A stretch of 64,000 bases of DNA from Bacteroidales bacterium UBA5762. Lineage in GTDB: Bacteria > Bacteroidota > Bacteroidia > Bacteroidales > TTA-H9. The position numbers and the translations under genes are program-made. The notes beneath the pieces are model-generated. The model was not told where the DNA came from and made no database searches. It worked only from the letters and a program-made list of their open reading frames with translations. Of the stretch, positions 1 to 8,310 are shown piece after piece. Within the stretch, counting starts at the first letter, position 1. Each line of letters opens with the position of its first letter. Location of the stretch: the NCBI GenBank assembly GCA_002418865.1, contig DIEY01000002.1, positions 1-64,000 of the forward strand, written 5' to 3'.

Positions 1-14
1 GGGATGAAAGACTG

Positions 15-103
15 CGGAGAGGGGGGGATTCGAACCCCCGGTCCATCTTACGACGGACAACGGTTTTCGAGACCGCCGCATTCGACCACTCTGCCACCTC
101 TCC
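15..103 (-). tRNA. tRNA-Ser (anticodon CGA)
   Basis: A class II tRNA read on the minus strand. The acceptor stem GGAGAGG pairs with CCTCTCC, the anticodon loop is CTCGAAA (anticodon CGA, codon UCG), there is a long variable arm, and the T loop is GGTTCGAATCC. The 3' CCA is not encoded. It lies 29 nt downstream of a second tRNA-Ser and is probably cotranscribed with it. Confidence 0.95.
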
Positions 104-132
104 TTTCTAAATATTGGTATTATTAAAATCGG

Positions 133-221
133 CGGAGAGAGAGGGATTCGAACCCCCGGTCCACCTTCCGGCGGACAACGGTTTTCAAGACCGCCGCAAT
201 CGACCACTCTGCCATCTCTCC
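133..221 (-). tRNA. tRNA-Ser (anticodon TGA)
   Basis: A class II tRNA on the minus strand. The acceptor arm is GGAGAGA/TCTCTCC, the anticodon loop is CTTGAAA (anticodon TGA, codon UCA), and it has a long variable arm and a normal T loop. CCA is not encoded. It is close in sequence to the neighbouring tRNA-Ser(CGA), so the pair probably arose by tandem duplication. A TACTTTTG promoter element sits 6 nt upstream of its 5' end. Confidence 0.95.
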
Positions 222-226
222 AGCGG

Positions 227-234
227 CAAAAGTA
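227..234 (-). promoter_or_regulatory. -7 promoter element of the tRNA-Ser pair
   Basis: Minus-strand TACTTTTG fits the Bacteroidota -7 consensus TAnnTTTG. It lies 6 nt before the mature 5' end of tRNA-Ser(TGA), the expected distance for a start at or near the tRNA. I could not identify a clear -33 TTG. Confidence 0.55.
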
Positions 235-283
235 CAAATTTTTATTTTTCTATTCCTCATTCTCCCTTTTAGAGGTTCCTTTA

Positions 284-313
284 TTGCTTTTGCAATGAAA
301 TGATGTAATTTTG
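284..313 (+). promoter_or_regulatory. Promoter of the GWxTD gene
   Basis: TTG at 284-286, a 19-bp spacer and TAATTTTG at 306-313 match the Bacteroidota promoter pattern. Transcription would start near 319. That puts the ATG at 315 upstream of the transcript and favours the ATG at 357. Confidence 0.55.
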
Positions 314-356
314 TATGTTGAGTCTTCTAATACTGTATACTCCAATTTTGCTCGAA

Positions 357-1838
357 ATGAAAAAATTTTTGCCCTTATTATTATTCTTATTGATGTTTTC
401 TCAACTTACTTATGCTAAAAAGCTTCAGGCTAACCTTAATTATGCCACTTTCTATTCTCCAGTTGATGGTCCTTATATAGAGACCTATTTCTCTGTTAAT
501 GGGAATTCTGTTGTTTTCACTCAAAATGAAAATGGTTTATTCAGAGCCGCAATTGAAATAGCCATGATTTTTAGACAAGAGGAGAACATTGTTAATTTTA
601 AAAAATATGAATTACTTAGTCCTGAAATTTCTGATACTACTTCAATAAATGTAAATTTTATCGATCAACAGCGTATTCCTCTTCCTATAGGAAAGTACGA
701 TTTCGAACTTCGAATTACCGACCAGAATAATAGAAAAGAATCATATATCCATCATATTCCCATAGAGATATATTATTCCGACACTAATTTAGTTATCTCG
801 GGAATACAGCTGGTGGATTCATATAGTAAAAGTGATAAGGAATCTATTTTAGTTAAAAATGGGTATGAACTAGTCCCTCGTGTGAGTTCTTTTTATGCGG
901 CCGATCAAAACAAATTGATATATTATGCCGAAATATATAATGCCATCAAAGTGTTGGGTGAAGGTCAAAAATTTCTTGTGCGCACTTTTATCTCCAATTA
1001 TGAATCGGGCTATCATTTCGAGCAGTTCACTAAGGTGAAGCGAATGGATGCCCAAAATGTGAATGTGGTATTCAACGAATTTGATATTACGCTTTTACCC
1101 AGTGGAAATTTTAATTTAGTCATCGAGGCTCGTGATCGAGAAAACCGTCTTGTGAGCCTTAATACACTTTTTTTTCAAAGAAGTAATCCGGGTTATGTTC
1201 CTGATTTAACTAATATCGACAGTTTATCGCTGCGCAATTCTTTTGCTTCTCATATTCGCAATATGGATACACTTCGGGAATATATCAGATGCCTTAGACC
1301 TATTGCAGCAGATTACGAAAAAATTTTTATCGACCAGGGGATGAGGAATGCACCATTAGAGGTAATGCAGGCATTTTTATTTTCATTTTGGAAGAATCGT
1401 TCCTCAAGTGATCCTGAAGGTGCCTTTATAACCTATTTGGGAGAAGTGGCTAAGGTTCAAACTTTATTTGGGACTTCCTATTTAAAGGGTTACAATAGTG
1501 ATAGAGGCCGGGTTTATTTACAATATGGTCCTCCCGACGTCATTAATGATTATCCTTTCGACACAGGATTGATTACTACACTTTCTGACAATGAGATCAA
1601 CAAAGGAATGGGGGGAAGTGTTCCTTATCAAATTTGGCAATATTATCAAATTAAAGATCAACGCAATAGATTCTTCGTTTTTTATAATCCACATTTAATA
1701 CCTAATAATTATCAACTCTTGCATAGTGATGTGAAGGGAGAAATATACAACCCTGCATGGCAAAGTGAGTTACATAGGCTTCCTTTCTTTGATGTAGATG
1801 AAGGTCTTCCCAATGTAAATCAAACTCCAAACGATTAA
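357..1838 (+). CDS. GWxTD domain-containing exported protein
   Basis: About 493 residues. The first 20 or so (MKKFLPLLLFLLMFSQLTYA) are a typical signal peptide, so the product is exported. The C-terminal third carries the hallmark of the Bacteroidetes GWxTD family: a segment rich in aromatic and basic residues followed by GYNSDRGRVYLQYGPPD near residue 378. The motif is a variant, with GYNSD in place of GWxTD. Family members are envelope-associated; their biochemical role is not established. I chose 357 because an upstream ATG (315) gives no signal peptide and falls before the predicted transcription start. A glycosyltransferase gene follows after 32 nt, which suggests an operon. Confidence 0.85.
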   Translation: MKKFLPLLLFLLMFSQLTYAKKLQANLNYATFYSPVDGPYIETYFSVNGNSVVFTQNENGLFRAAIEIAMIFRQEENIVNFKKYELLSPEISDTTSINVNFIDQQRIPLPIGKYDFELRITDQNNRKESYIHHIPIEIYYSDTNLVISGIQLVDSYSKSDKESILVKNGYELVPRVSSFYAADQNKLIYYAEIYNAIKVLGEGQKFLVRTFISNYESGYHFEQFTKVKRMDAQNVNVVFNEFDITLLPSGNFNLVIEARDRENRLVSLNTLFFQRSNPGYVPDLTNIDSLSLRNSFASHIRNMDTLREYIRCLRPIAADYEKIFIDQGMRNAPLEVMQAFLFSFWKNRSSSDPEGAFITYLGEVAKVQTLFGTSYLKGYNSDRGRVYLQYGPPDVINDYPFDTGLITTLSDNEINKGMGGSVPYQIWQYYQIKDQRNRFFVFYNPHLIPNNYQLLHSDVKGEIYNPAWQSELHRLPFFDVDEGLPNVNQTPND

Positions 1839-1870
1839 TGGTATGAGAATTTTCCTCTTAATATAACTTT

Positions 1871-2896
1871 ATGTCGCCGAGGATTGCTATTGCTATACTC
1901 AACTGGAATGGGCGAGAATTTCTTGCAAAATTTTTGCCCTATGTTTTGCAATATAGTTCGCAGGTTGCTGAGGTTTATGTAATAGACAATGCTTCCTCGG
2001 ATGGGTCGGTTGCTTTTTTAAGAGAAAATTTTGGTGGAATAAAAATCATTGAAAATTCAGAGAACTATGGTTTTGCTGGAGGGTACAATCGAGGGCTGAA
2101 ATTTATTGAAGCCGAATATTACATCATTTTAAATTCTGATATTGAGGTTACCCCGTCATGGATCTATCCAATGATAGATTTTTTGGAAGCCCATCCTGAA
2201 GTGGCGGCCTGTCAGCCTAAGATTAGGTCATTTAACGAGCGAAATAAGTTTGAGTATGCAGGGGCTTCAGGTGGGTACATCGATTTTTGGGGCTATCCAT
2301 TTTGTCGGGGACGTTTATTTCAGGCTATTGAAACAGACCATGGACAATACGACGATATTACCGAAATATTTTGGGCAAGTGGAGCTTGTTTAATGATTAG
2401 GAGAGAGTGTTTTTGGGAGGTTGGTGGTTTTGATGAAGATTTTTTTGCACACATGGAAGAAATCGATTTATGCTGGCGATTGAAGAATAAAGGTTACAAA
2501 ATAATGGTTGTGCCCCAAGCAACAGTATTTCATGTGGGAGGTGGGACTTTGCCTAAGAAATCATGGCGAAAGACCTATTTTAATATGCGTAACAATGCTT
2601 TAATGCTTATCAAGAATCTACCTAAACAATGGTTACCCATAGTTTTGTTCGCTCGTTTGTTCCTCGATTTTGCTGCAGCATTGAAGTTTCTGGTAGATGG
2701 AGGATTTAGAAATTTTTGGGCAGTTTTTAAGGCTTATTCTAGCCTGATCAAATCGTTTCGCTATACTTTAGAAAAAAGAGGGAAGCAACCATTGCGTCAG
2801 GTTTCGAGAGTATATGGCGGAAGTATAGTTTGGTGCTATTACATCAGACGTAAACGATACTTTAGTACCTTGAAACCAGAAAAATTTTCCAAATAA
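1871..2896 (+). CDS. Family 2 glycosyltransferase
   Basis: This 341-residue protein has the GT-A fold landmarks of family 2. It starts with the nucleotide-binding strand VAILNWNG, followed by VIDNASSDGS, then the DxD-like metal site in ILNSDIEV (about residues 85-92), and a later acceptor region with FDEDFFAHMEEIDLCWRLK. The layout resembles rhamnosyltransferase-like (WbbL type) enzymes that add a sugar from a nucleotide donor to a cell-surface glycan, but donor and acceptor cannot be told from sequence. The C-terminal 100 residues are hydrophobic and basic, suggesting membrane association. It follows the GWxTD gene closely and the two are probably cotranscribed. Confidence 0.9.
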   Translation: MSPRIAIAILNWNGREFLAKFLPYVLQYSSQVAEVYVIDNASSDGSVAFLRENFGGIKIIENSENYGFAGGYNRGLKFIEAEYYIILNSDIEVTPSWIYPMIDFLEAHPEVAACQPKIRSFNERNKFEYAGASGGYIDFWGYPFCRGRLFQAIETDHGQYDDITEIFWASGACLMIRRECFWEVGGFDEDFFAHMEEIDLCWRLKNKGYKIMVVPQATVFHVGGGTLPKKSWRKTYFNMRNNALMLIKNLPKQWLPIVLFARLFLDFAAALKFLVDGGFRNFWAVFKAYSSLIKSFRYTLEKRGKQPLRQVSRVYGGSIVWCYYIRRKRYFSTLKPEKFSK

Positions 2897-2965
2897 ATTT
2901 TCCCTTCATCTGTATATGTTTAGCCTTTGGGATAGCAATGATAATGTGAATTTATAGGCTGACAA

Positions 2966-3646
2966 TTAGTCACGGCTTCGGGCCCCCATCAATATCAGGA
3001 CATAATAAACCAGTGTGGCTAATGATGCCAAAGCAGCGATAAAATAGGTATAAGCAGCCCATTTTAAGGCATCGAAGGCAGCTGTTTGATTCTGATCGTT
3101 GGTTATGCCAGTTCCCTTGAGCCAAGCCAAGGCCCTGTGGCTGGCATTTACTTCAACCGGCAGCGTAATGATGCTGAAGAGCGTAGTAGTGGCAAATAGA
3201 ATAATACCAATAGTCAGAAGTTGAGGGAAAGCGTTTACAAGTAAAATTCCCGCCAAAAGTACCCATTGAACCCATCTGCTGGCAAAACTTACAACTGGCA
3301 CAAGAGCCGAACGCATTTGAAGCCAAGCATAAGCATTGGCATGCTGAACGGCATGACCAGTTTCATGAGCTGCAACTGCTGCTGCGGCCACATTGCTGCC
3401 ATAGTAAACATCTCTGCTTAAATTTACGGTTTTATTAGCAGGATTATAATGGTCTGTTAATAGCCCTTCCGTAGAAACTACTTTTACATCGTCTATGCCA
3501 TTTTGTCTTAGCATGCGCTCAGCAATTTCTTTTCCCGTGTACTGAACAGGAATCTTCGAATATCGGGTAAATCTAATTTTCAATTGATTGCTAACAAGCC
3601 AACTAATAATTGCAAAAGCAATAAATATAATATATATCCCAGCCAT
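2966..3646 (-). CDS. Neutral zinc metallopeptidase of the YugP family
   Basis: A 226-residue membrane protein. An N-terminal transmembrane segment (residues 3-19) is followed by the zinc-binding helix HETGH at 94-98, then two or three hydrophobic helices (about 118-165 and 190-222). This order matches the putative neutral zinc metallopeptidase family that includes B. subtilis YugP. Length is normal for the family. The substrate is unknown. It is transcribed alone, opposite to the glycosyltransferase, with a TATATTTG element about 40 nt upstream of its ATG. Confidence 0.9.
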   Translation of the reverse strand: MAGIYIIFIAFAIISWLVSNQLKIRFTRYSKIPVQYTGKEIAERMLRQNGIDDVKVVSTEGLLTDHYNPANKTVNLSRDVYYGSNVAAAAVAAHETGHAVQHANAYAWLQMRSALVPVVSFASRWVQWVLLAGILLVNAFPQLLTIGIILFATTTLFSIITLPVEVNASHRALAWLKGTGITNDQNQTAAFDALKWAAYTYFIAALASLATLVYYVLILMGARSRD

Positions 3647-4027
3647 TTTATTTTAATTTACGTGCCTTTTCATCAAGTTTTATGCCATCAAATATAGAAC
3701 TTTTTCTTAGTTTCGAATGCTCAACTTAATAGAACTAATGTCATACGATGCTATCAGGAACTCATAACCAAAGTAAGTAACTGAGAATTACAGAATTGCT
3801 TACCATTTTTATTCGAATTCTGTCAATTATTCATTTTTATACTTAAGTTGACACAGTGGAAGTAATGCAGGTGAAATAGGACAAAAAGTCCAAACTTGCA
3901 CTAAGCTAATTTGAAATGCCTCAGAGCCATTATGAGGTTTAGGCTTAAATTAGATTTATAAATTGATTTTTTATTAGATAAATTTAATGCCCAATAAAGA
4001 GCAATGCAACATGTAATGAATTGATAA
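3647..4027. other. Intergenic region, no gene seen
   Basis: 381 nt between the phosphatase stop and the start of the zinc peptidase gene. It contains the zinc peptidase promoter element, an inverted repeat ACAGAATT/AATTCTGT (3790-3823, 18-nt loop) and an imperfect hairpin around GGAC-AAAAA-GTCC near 3880. Neither hairpin has a clear U-tract. No ORF with a plausible start is present. Confidence 0.5.
3689..3696 (-). promoter_or_regulatory. -7 promoter element of the zinc peptidase gene
   Basis: Minus-strand TATATTTG matches TAnnTTTG exactly and lies 42 nt upstream of the ATG. The best upstream TTG is 25 nt away, somewhat further than usual. Confidence 0.45.
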
Positions 4028-5227
4028 TTAGATAAATGAGAGTTTTACTTCTTTAAGATATTTTTCTTCGAGTAGTTGAGCGATTCTCTTAACGACTGTG
4101 CGGCGGATTTCGAGTTCGACTGGCAGACTAGGGTCTTGATGGGCAATATTGATGCGCGTACCTATGATGAAATAAATTTCATCGCTCTCGAGAAGCATTT
4201 TTATAATTTTATCGGCCGGTCCATTTCCTAATCGGGTATTGAGTCCATAGTTCAATAATATTTGATTGACCTTACCAAGAGTAAGTATTCCTTCGGTAAC
4301 CAAATCAACACCGGGCATAAAACTGATGGGGGGTAAGTCGGGATCTTCAAATTCGAAAGAATCAGTAATTTCAACGCCCAACTCGCGTGCAATAATATCG
4401 GCTGTAGTCGCCCCGCATAGAATTTTTTTTCCTTGAAAATTTTTTACGGCTTCAGCATATTCTTTGTCTTTATTTTCGTCGAAAGGAGGCCCTGTACAAA
4501 TGAGAAGTTTACGAGGTTCTCGGAAATAAATAACCGCACAGCTTGTATCATCTTTACTGCGATAGCCATCATTAATATGTGCATAATTAACAACTTTGGT
4601 AGCTAAGGTAGCAGCTGAAATTTGAGGGTCATTGTTTACGAGCTGAACTACAAAATCCTGTACATTATCTCTTCCCCAACCAAATGGATATTTTTCGGTT
4701 CCCATACCCGATTGGGCTACTCCATCACTTATCAATATGATACGATCTTCTTTCTGATGATAAAACTGACAAGTCATCAATTCCTTGCCGGCATTCTTTT
4801 CACTCTGAAGAATAACACAGTTCCAATTAGGCTGAAAAGGGGCATTCGCTCTTAAAACAATACATTGGGGATTATCGTATTCAAGAATTTTAGTAGTATC
4901 ATCCAGCAGAATATCTACAATTGAAAAGGTGCTATAACTGATTTTACGCTCGCTACATACAGGTAAAGTATTCATAATCAGTTCAGCAATTACATCTACA
5001 TCTTTATGTTCTATTGTGAAATTCAAAGCCATAGTAGCAGTTAAAGTAGCCAGTACATTGGCTTTTACCCCGTGACCCATTCCGTCTGATAATACAGCAA
5101 TGGTGCGTCCTTCTTCTTTTATTTTTCTCGACAGGAAGACATCTCCACAGATTCTTTCCCCTTCATGATGAATTTGCTGGCAGCTTACTTCTATATAAAC
5201 ATTATTCTCCATAAAATTATTTGACAT
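4028..5227 (-). CDS. SpoIIE/PP2C-type serine phosphatase linked to sensory hydrogenase
   Basis: A 399-residue protein. The N-terminal 240 residues are a SpoIIE/PP2C-type phosphatase domain with the metal-binding aspartates visible in LSDGMGHG (D48), ISDGVAQSG (D168) and KDDTSC (D226-D227). Phosphatases of this family remove phosphate from serine or threonine on regulatory proteins. The remaining 160 residues (LICTGPPFDENKD onward) are a separate domain I do not recognise. Its ATG overlaps the stop of the preceding PAS-containing hydrogenase by one base (TAATG), so the two are translationally coupled and probably act as a sensor-effector pair. Known group C [FeFe] hydrogenases are often encoded beside such phosphatases. 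Confidence 0.88.
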   Translation of the reverse strand: MSNNFMENNVYIEVSCQQIHHEGERICGDVFLSRKIKEEGRTIAVLSDGMGHGVKANVLATLTATMALNFTIEHKDVDVIAELIMNTLPVCSERKISYSTFSIVDILLDDTTKILEYDNPQCIVLRANAPFQPNWNCVILQSEKNAGKELMTCQFYHQKEDRIILISDGVAQSGMGTEKYPFGWGRDNVQDFVVQLVNNDPQISAATLATKVVNYAHINDGYRSKDDTSCAVIYFREPRKLLICTGPPFDENKDKEYAEAVKNFQGKKILCGATTADIIARELGVEITDSFEFEDPDLPPISFMPGVDLVTEGILTLGKVNQILLNYGLNTRLGNGPADKIIKMLLESDEIYFIIGTRINIAHQDPSLPVELEIRRTVVKRIAQLLEEKYLKEVKLSFI

Positions 5228-7104
5228 TAAGGCTCTGCTTGGCCTGTTTTATCATTTTTTTCAGATTGATAGGCACTGATGATTGAATTGAGCATTCTCT
5301 CCGTTTTACTGGCTCCTTCACCCAATAAGAATCCTATTTTTTGAACCATTTCAAGATTTTCGGTAATTGCTTCGTTAATTCGGTTAATGATCTGTTCGCG
5401 CCTGACTTCTGGCATTTTCAAATCGCGAACTACAGCACCTACGATTTTGTTGGGCCGAATAGTGAATATAGAAACATTAAGTATGTTATCGTTGAAATTT
5501 ACATCACGGTTAGTGACATCTTCACCACTCTTCAATACATAAGAAAATAAATTATAAAACTGATAAGGCAGCAAAGTCTTTAAGTCTGCACCAACAAGTC
5601 CAGGAATGACTTCATCAATAAGGCGAGCATCTTCACCAAGCGTTTCTATAAAAGTTTTATTAGCCTGAACGATTTTTAAATTTTCGTCAACTATCACAAC
5701 GCCCGAAGGTAGTTTTTGCAACATAATATTGACGACTTCGTTAGCTTCGCGAGCTAGCATTTGTTCGCGGCGTGCAATCTTTTCCGATTCTTTGAGAGCA
5801 ATTTCAGTTTTGGCAAGTTTTTCATTTGTGGCTTTCAATGTTTTGATATATTCGTTTTGATTGCGCAAATTGTAAGTGATGCACATCTCGGGTTTAGCCA
5901 AGCCTGAGGCAACTGCAGTAGCAAACTCGTAGCATGACGAAAACCCACATGCTCCGCATCCCATTAAATTGTCAGCGCCCTCTCGTCCAATTACCTTTAA
6001 GACTTCGTCTATTTTTTCTTTTTGGGGAACTTGCAGTCTTTGATCGTCAGGCCGAAAATTGCGAGAAAGTTTGATGGTATTGTACTTTTGTATATTTTCT
6101 TGCCAGGCCTCTGGCTTGAATTCTTTGAGTCTTTTATTAGCATATTCTACTGCCATCGAACGTCTGAGATATTTTTCTCCACCAGGGCTTGTTCCTGGGC
6201 CCATCAAACAACCATGACAATAAAAGATATTGAAATGCCGACGTATAAGTTCGGTGTAATTATTGAATTGACGTACAGAATCCATAAAATTATCTTTTCC
6301 CTCTATGGTAGTGATAGTTCCTGTGAGTAAATTTTCGTCGAGTCCTACGGCTTGTAAGAGTCCATTGCTGATAGGAAACAATGAACCTAAATGACCTATT
6401 GGACCATCAAACTCAGAATATTCCAATGTTTGTTCGGTAATTGAAGCTTCCTTAAACATTTGACGCAATTCGGTAAAGGTAAGTACCTCATCGATTGGAT
6501 TTTCGTCTTCAAGCAAAAAAGGTTCATATTTTGCAGAGATGCAAGGGCCAATATAAACAACTTTAACCTCAGGTCCATATTTTTGCTTTACAACCCGAGC
6601 AGTAGCAATCATGGGGGTTACTATAGGGGCAAGATTTACAGTAAGTTCAGGATAAAAGTAACACACATAGGCCGTGAGGGTGGGGCAAAGTGAAGTAATG
6701 TAGTATTTACCCTTGAAATTTTCGAGTAACTCCTTGTATTCTTGAGCCACTAAATCGGCCCCAAAAGAAACTTCGTTGACATATTCAAACCCTAATTCTC
6801 TTATCATGCTTACAAACTTCCTGTAATCAGTGATATCGGTAAATTCTCCTGCTATGCTTGGAGCCAAAATAGCCGCTACCTTTCTATCTGAAGCCAATAA
6901 TTCGTTTACTCTCGCAATTGATGATGAAAATGTAAGAGCAGCAGGAGAGCATACAGGCAAACAATCGCCACAGCCAATGCAGCGGTTATGTAAAATGCTA
7001 GGATAGTCTTCATTAATGGGCACAGCTATGGCTTTTACCGGACATACCCTTACACATGCGTAACATTGTATGCATTTCTCCTTGTCGAATTCTATAACCT
7101 GCAT
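5227..7104 (-). CDS. Sensory-type [FeFe] hydrogenase with PAS domain (HydS-like)
   Basis: 625 residues. Domains: two [4Fe-4S] ferredoxin motifs (C11-C21, C42-C52), a hydrogenase H-cluster domain (about 75-310), an extra [4Fe-4S] motif (C383, C386, C391, C408), a coiled coil (about 412-455) and a PAS domain (about 465-570). H-cluster signatures are degenerate: TSLCP (C140) instead of TSCCP, IGPC (C188) instead of MPC, and FYCHGC (C296, C299), giving C-x2-C where catalytic enzymes have C-x3-C. Loss of the proton-relay cysteine together with a PAS domain is typical of sensory group C enzymes that report hydrogen rather than turn it over quickly. It is followed by its coupled phosphatase and preceded by a small [2Fe-2S] protein. 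Hydrogen sensing is inferred. Confidence 0.88.
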   Translation of the reverse strand: MQVIEFDKEKCIQCYACVRVCPVKAIAVPINEDYPSILHNRCIGCGDCLPVCSPAALTFSSSIARVNELLASDRKVAAILAPSIAGEFTDITDYRKFVSMIRELGFEYVNEVSFGADLVAQEYKELLENFKGKYYITSLCPTLTAYVCYFYPELTVNLAPIVTPMIATARVVKQKYGPEVKVVYIGPCISAKYEPFLLEDENPIDEVLTFTELRQMFKEASITEQTLEYSEFDGPIGHLGSLFPISNGLLQAVGLDENLLTGTITTIEGKDNFMDSVRQFNNYTELIRRHFNIFYCHGCLMGPGTSPGGEKYLRRSMAVEYANKRLKEFKPEAWQENIQKYNTIKLSRNFRPDDQRLQVPQKEKIDEVLKVIGREGADNLMGCGACGFSSCYEFATAVASGLAKPEMCITYNLRNQNEYIKTLKATNEKLAKTEIALKESEKIARREQMLAREANEVVNIMLQKLPSGVVIVDENLKIVQANKTFIETLGEDARLIDEVIPGLVGADLKTLLPYQFYNLFSYVLKSGEDVTNRDVNFNDNILNVSIFTIRPNKIVGAVVRDLKMPEVRREQIINRINEAITENLEMVQKIGFLLGEGASKTERMLNSIISAYQSEKNDKTGQAEP

Positions 7105-7126
7105 ATCCTTCTCATTTTCAAATTAA

Positions 7127-7375
7127 TTATACATCAAAATATTCCGTCAAAATTTTAATCGCCTTTTCTTTATCTATATGTTCATAGATTTTATCGGCAA
7201 TTTTTAAAACCGGACCATTCACACATTGCGAAAAACAATGTGCTCCGTGAAAATTTACCCTGTCTTTTAGCCGCTTTTCTTTCAACCAATCATCTATAGC
7301 TTTTACCGTGTACTTATTTCCCCTGGAAAAACAAGAACTTCCTAAACAAATGATTATTTCAACCTTCTCACTCAT
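7127..7375 (-). CDS. Thioredoxin-like [2Fe-2S] ferredoxin (NuoE C-terminal type)
   Basis: 82 residues, a stand-alone version of the thioredoxin-fold [2Fe-2S] domain of NuoE. The four cysteine ligands are visible as CLGSSC near the N-terminus and HCFSQC in the middle (C-x4-C and C-x3-C). Such proteins pass single electrons. It is the first gene of the reverse operon with the sensory hydrogenase and the phosphatase, 22 nt upstream of the former, so it probably supplies or drains electrons from the sensor. It could also complement the short NuoF-like subunit encoded at 26.8 kb, which lacks this domain; that is speculation. Confidence 0.88.
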   Translation of the reverse strand: MSEKVEIIICLGSSCFSRGNKYTVKAIDDWLKEKRLKDRVNFHGAHCFSQCVNGPVLKIADKIYEHIDKEKAIKILTEYFDV

Positions 7376-7409
7376 GTAGGCTATTTTTCATTTATCCGAA
7401 AACTTTCTT

Positions 7410-7417
7410 CAAAAGTA
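7410..7417 (-). promoter_or_regulatory. -7 promoter element of the sensory hydrogenase operon
   Basis: Minus-strand TACTTTTG matches TAnnTTTG and lies 34 nt upstream of the first ATG of the reverse operon. No obvious -33 TTG at normal spacing. Confidence 0.5.
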
Positions 7418-7579
7418 AACCATTTTATGGTCGTGTATGCATTGTTCATGGATTTGATAAAGCAAACTATAGCTTTGCACCTACTGTAATTCATTTTGCT
7501 TAAGCATTTTAAAATCTTAACATGATGTAAGACAGAGTAATTACCTGAAAGCGATTTATTTAAGGGAAGATACTTTTAT

Positions 7580-7645
7580 GACTTACTATTATACAATAGG
7601 TTCTATAAATTATTTTATTGACTTACCAATAGGAGCCTATAAAAT
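7580..7645. repeat. Two imperfect direct repeats in the divergent promoter region
   Basis: Two copies of a degenerate element, GACTTAC...CAATAGG-n3-CTATAAA at about 7580-7608 and GACTTAC-CAATAGG-n2-CCTATAAA at 7620-7643. Each has a small inverted repeat at its core (ATAG-GTT-CTAT and ATAGG-AG-CCTAT). The 40-bp period puts both on roughly the same DNA face. They look like paired binding sites for an unidentified regulator. Confidence 0.4.
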
Positions 7646-7760
7646 TGCACATAAATTTTCGAAATTAGTTTGAAGTCGAATAGCACTCAGTATTTTGGCC
7701 TATACAGTGTCTTATGGGAGATTTGTTTTTAATTCAATTTTGAGTGTTAAGTTTTTCACA

Positions 7761-7778
7761 TTGTTATTATAATAACAA
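7761..7778. promoter_or_regulatory. Putative Rex operator, hydrogenase operon 1
   Basis: Perfect 18-bp palindrome TTGTTATTATAATAACAA, of the form TTGTTA-N6-TAACAA. Known Rex boxes follow TTGTxA-N6-TxACAA. It lies 67 bp upstream of the first ATG of the operon whose last gene encodes Rex, so autoregulation is likely. Two further copies of the same pattern occur at 24199 and 28494. Confidence 0.75.
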
Positions 7779-7845
7779 TAATAAAAAAATTTGTAATTTA
7801 GTGGCCTGAAATCAAAAAAGTTTTCATCTCTAAAAGAATACTTAA

Positions 7846-8307
7846 ATGGATAACCTTCATGATATAATTGATAGGTATAAAAGCTCAGGAAAGGAAGCCT
7901 TGCTTTCGGTATTACAAGAAATACAGGAAGAGGAGGGGTATTTAAGTATGGAAGTCATTCATGAAGTTAGTCATAGCCTTAATGTTCCAGAGAACCGGAT
8001 TTATTCGATAGCTACGTTTTATGATCAATTTAAGTTTGTTCCCCAAGCTCGAAGGAGGATTAGAATATGTGAGGGAACGGCTTGTCATATTTTGGGTTCA
8101 TCCATAGTAGTTCGTGAAATTAAGAAGTTACTGGGCATAGAACCTGGGCAAAGGACCAAGGATAATGAATATGGATTAGAATTGGTTGAATGTATGGGAG
8201 CATGCAGTCAAGCGCCAGCCATGCAAATTAATGAAAGATATTACAATAGAGTAACACCCGAAAAATTGCGTCAGATTATAGAACACTTATCCAAAATAGA
8301 AGAATGA
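7846..8307 (+). CDS. hydC: NuoE/HydC-like [2Fe-2S] subunit of hydrogenase complex 1
   Basis: 153 residues: a short helical N-terminal domain followed by a thioredoxin-like [2Fe-2S] domain. The four ligands are visible in CEGTACH (C-x4-C) and CMGACS (C-x3-C). It is homologous to the 24-kDa subunit of complex I and to HydC/HndA of NAD(P)-linked [FeFe] hydrogenases, passing electrons near the flavin. It is the first gene of a seven-gene forward operon (NuoE-like, NuoF-like, HydA, sensor kinase, receiver, receiver-kinase, Rex); the next gene starts 3 nt after its stop. A Rex-type palindrome lies 67 bp upstream. Confidence 0.92.
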   Translation: MDNLHDIIDRYKSSGKEALLSVLQEIQEEEGYLSMEVIHEVSHSLNVPENRIYSIATFYDQFKFVPQARRRIRICEGTACHILGSSIVVREIKKLLGIEPGQRTKDNEYGLELVECMGACSQAPAMQINERYYNRVTPEKLRQIIEHLSKIEE

Positions 8308-8310
8308 ATC

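Larger units (their letters stand above)
7376..7845. other. Divergent regulatory region between two hydrogenase operons
   Basis: 470 nt without a convincing ORF. Reading left to right it holds the -7 element of the reverse operon (7410-7417), two related elements with a shared GACTTAC and AATAGG core (7580-7645) and an 18-bp palindrome (7761-7778) read as a Rex operator for the forward operon. The last 65 nt before the forward ATG are AT-rich and show no clean TAnnTTTG element. Confidence 0.6.

Noticed and set aside
315..356. Upstream ATG for the GWxTD protein
   Set aside because: It would precede the predicted transcription start, and it spoils the signal peptide.
3860..3905. Terminator after the phosphatase gene
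   Set aside because: The hairpin is imperfect, has no U-tract and is more than 100 nt from the stop codon.
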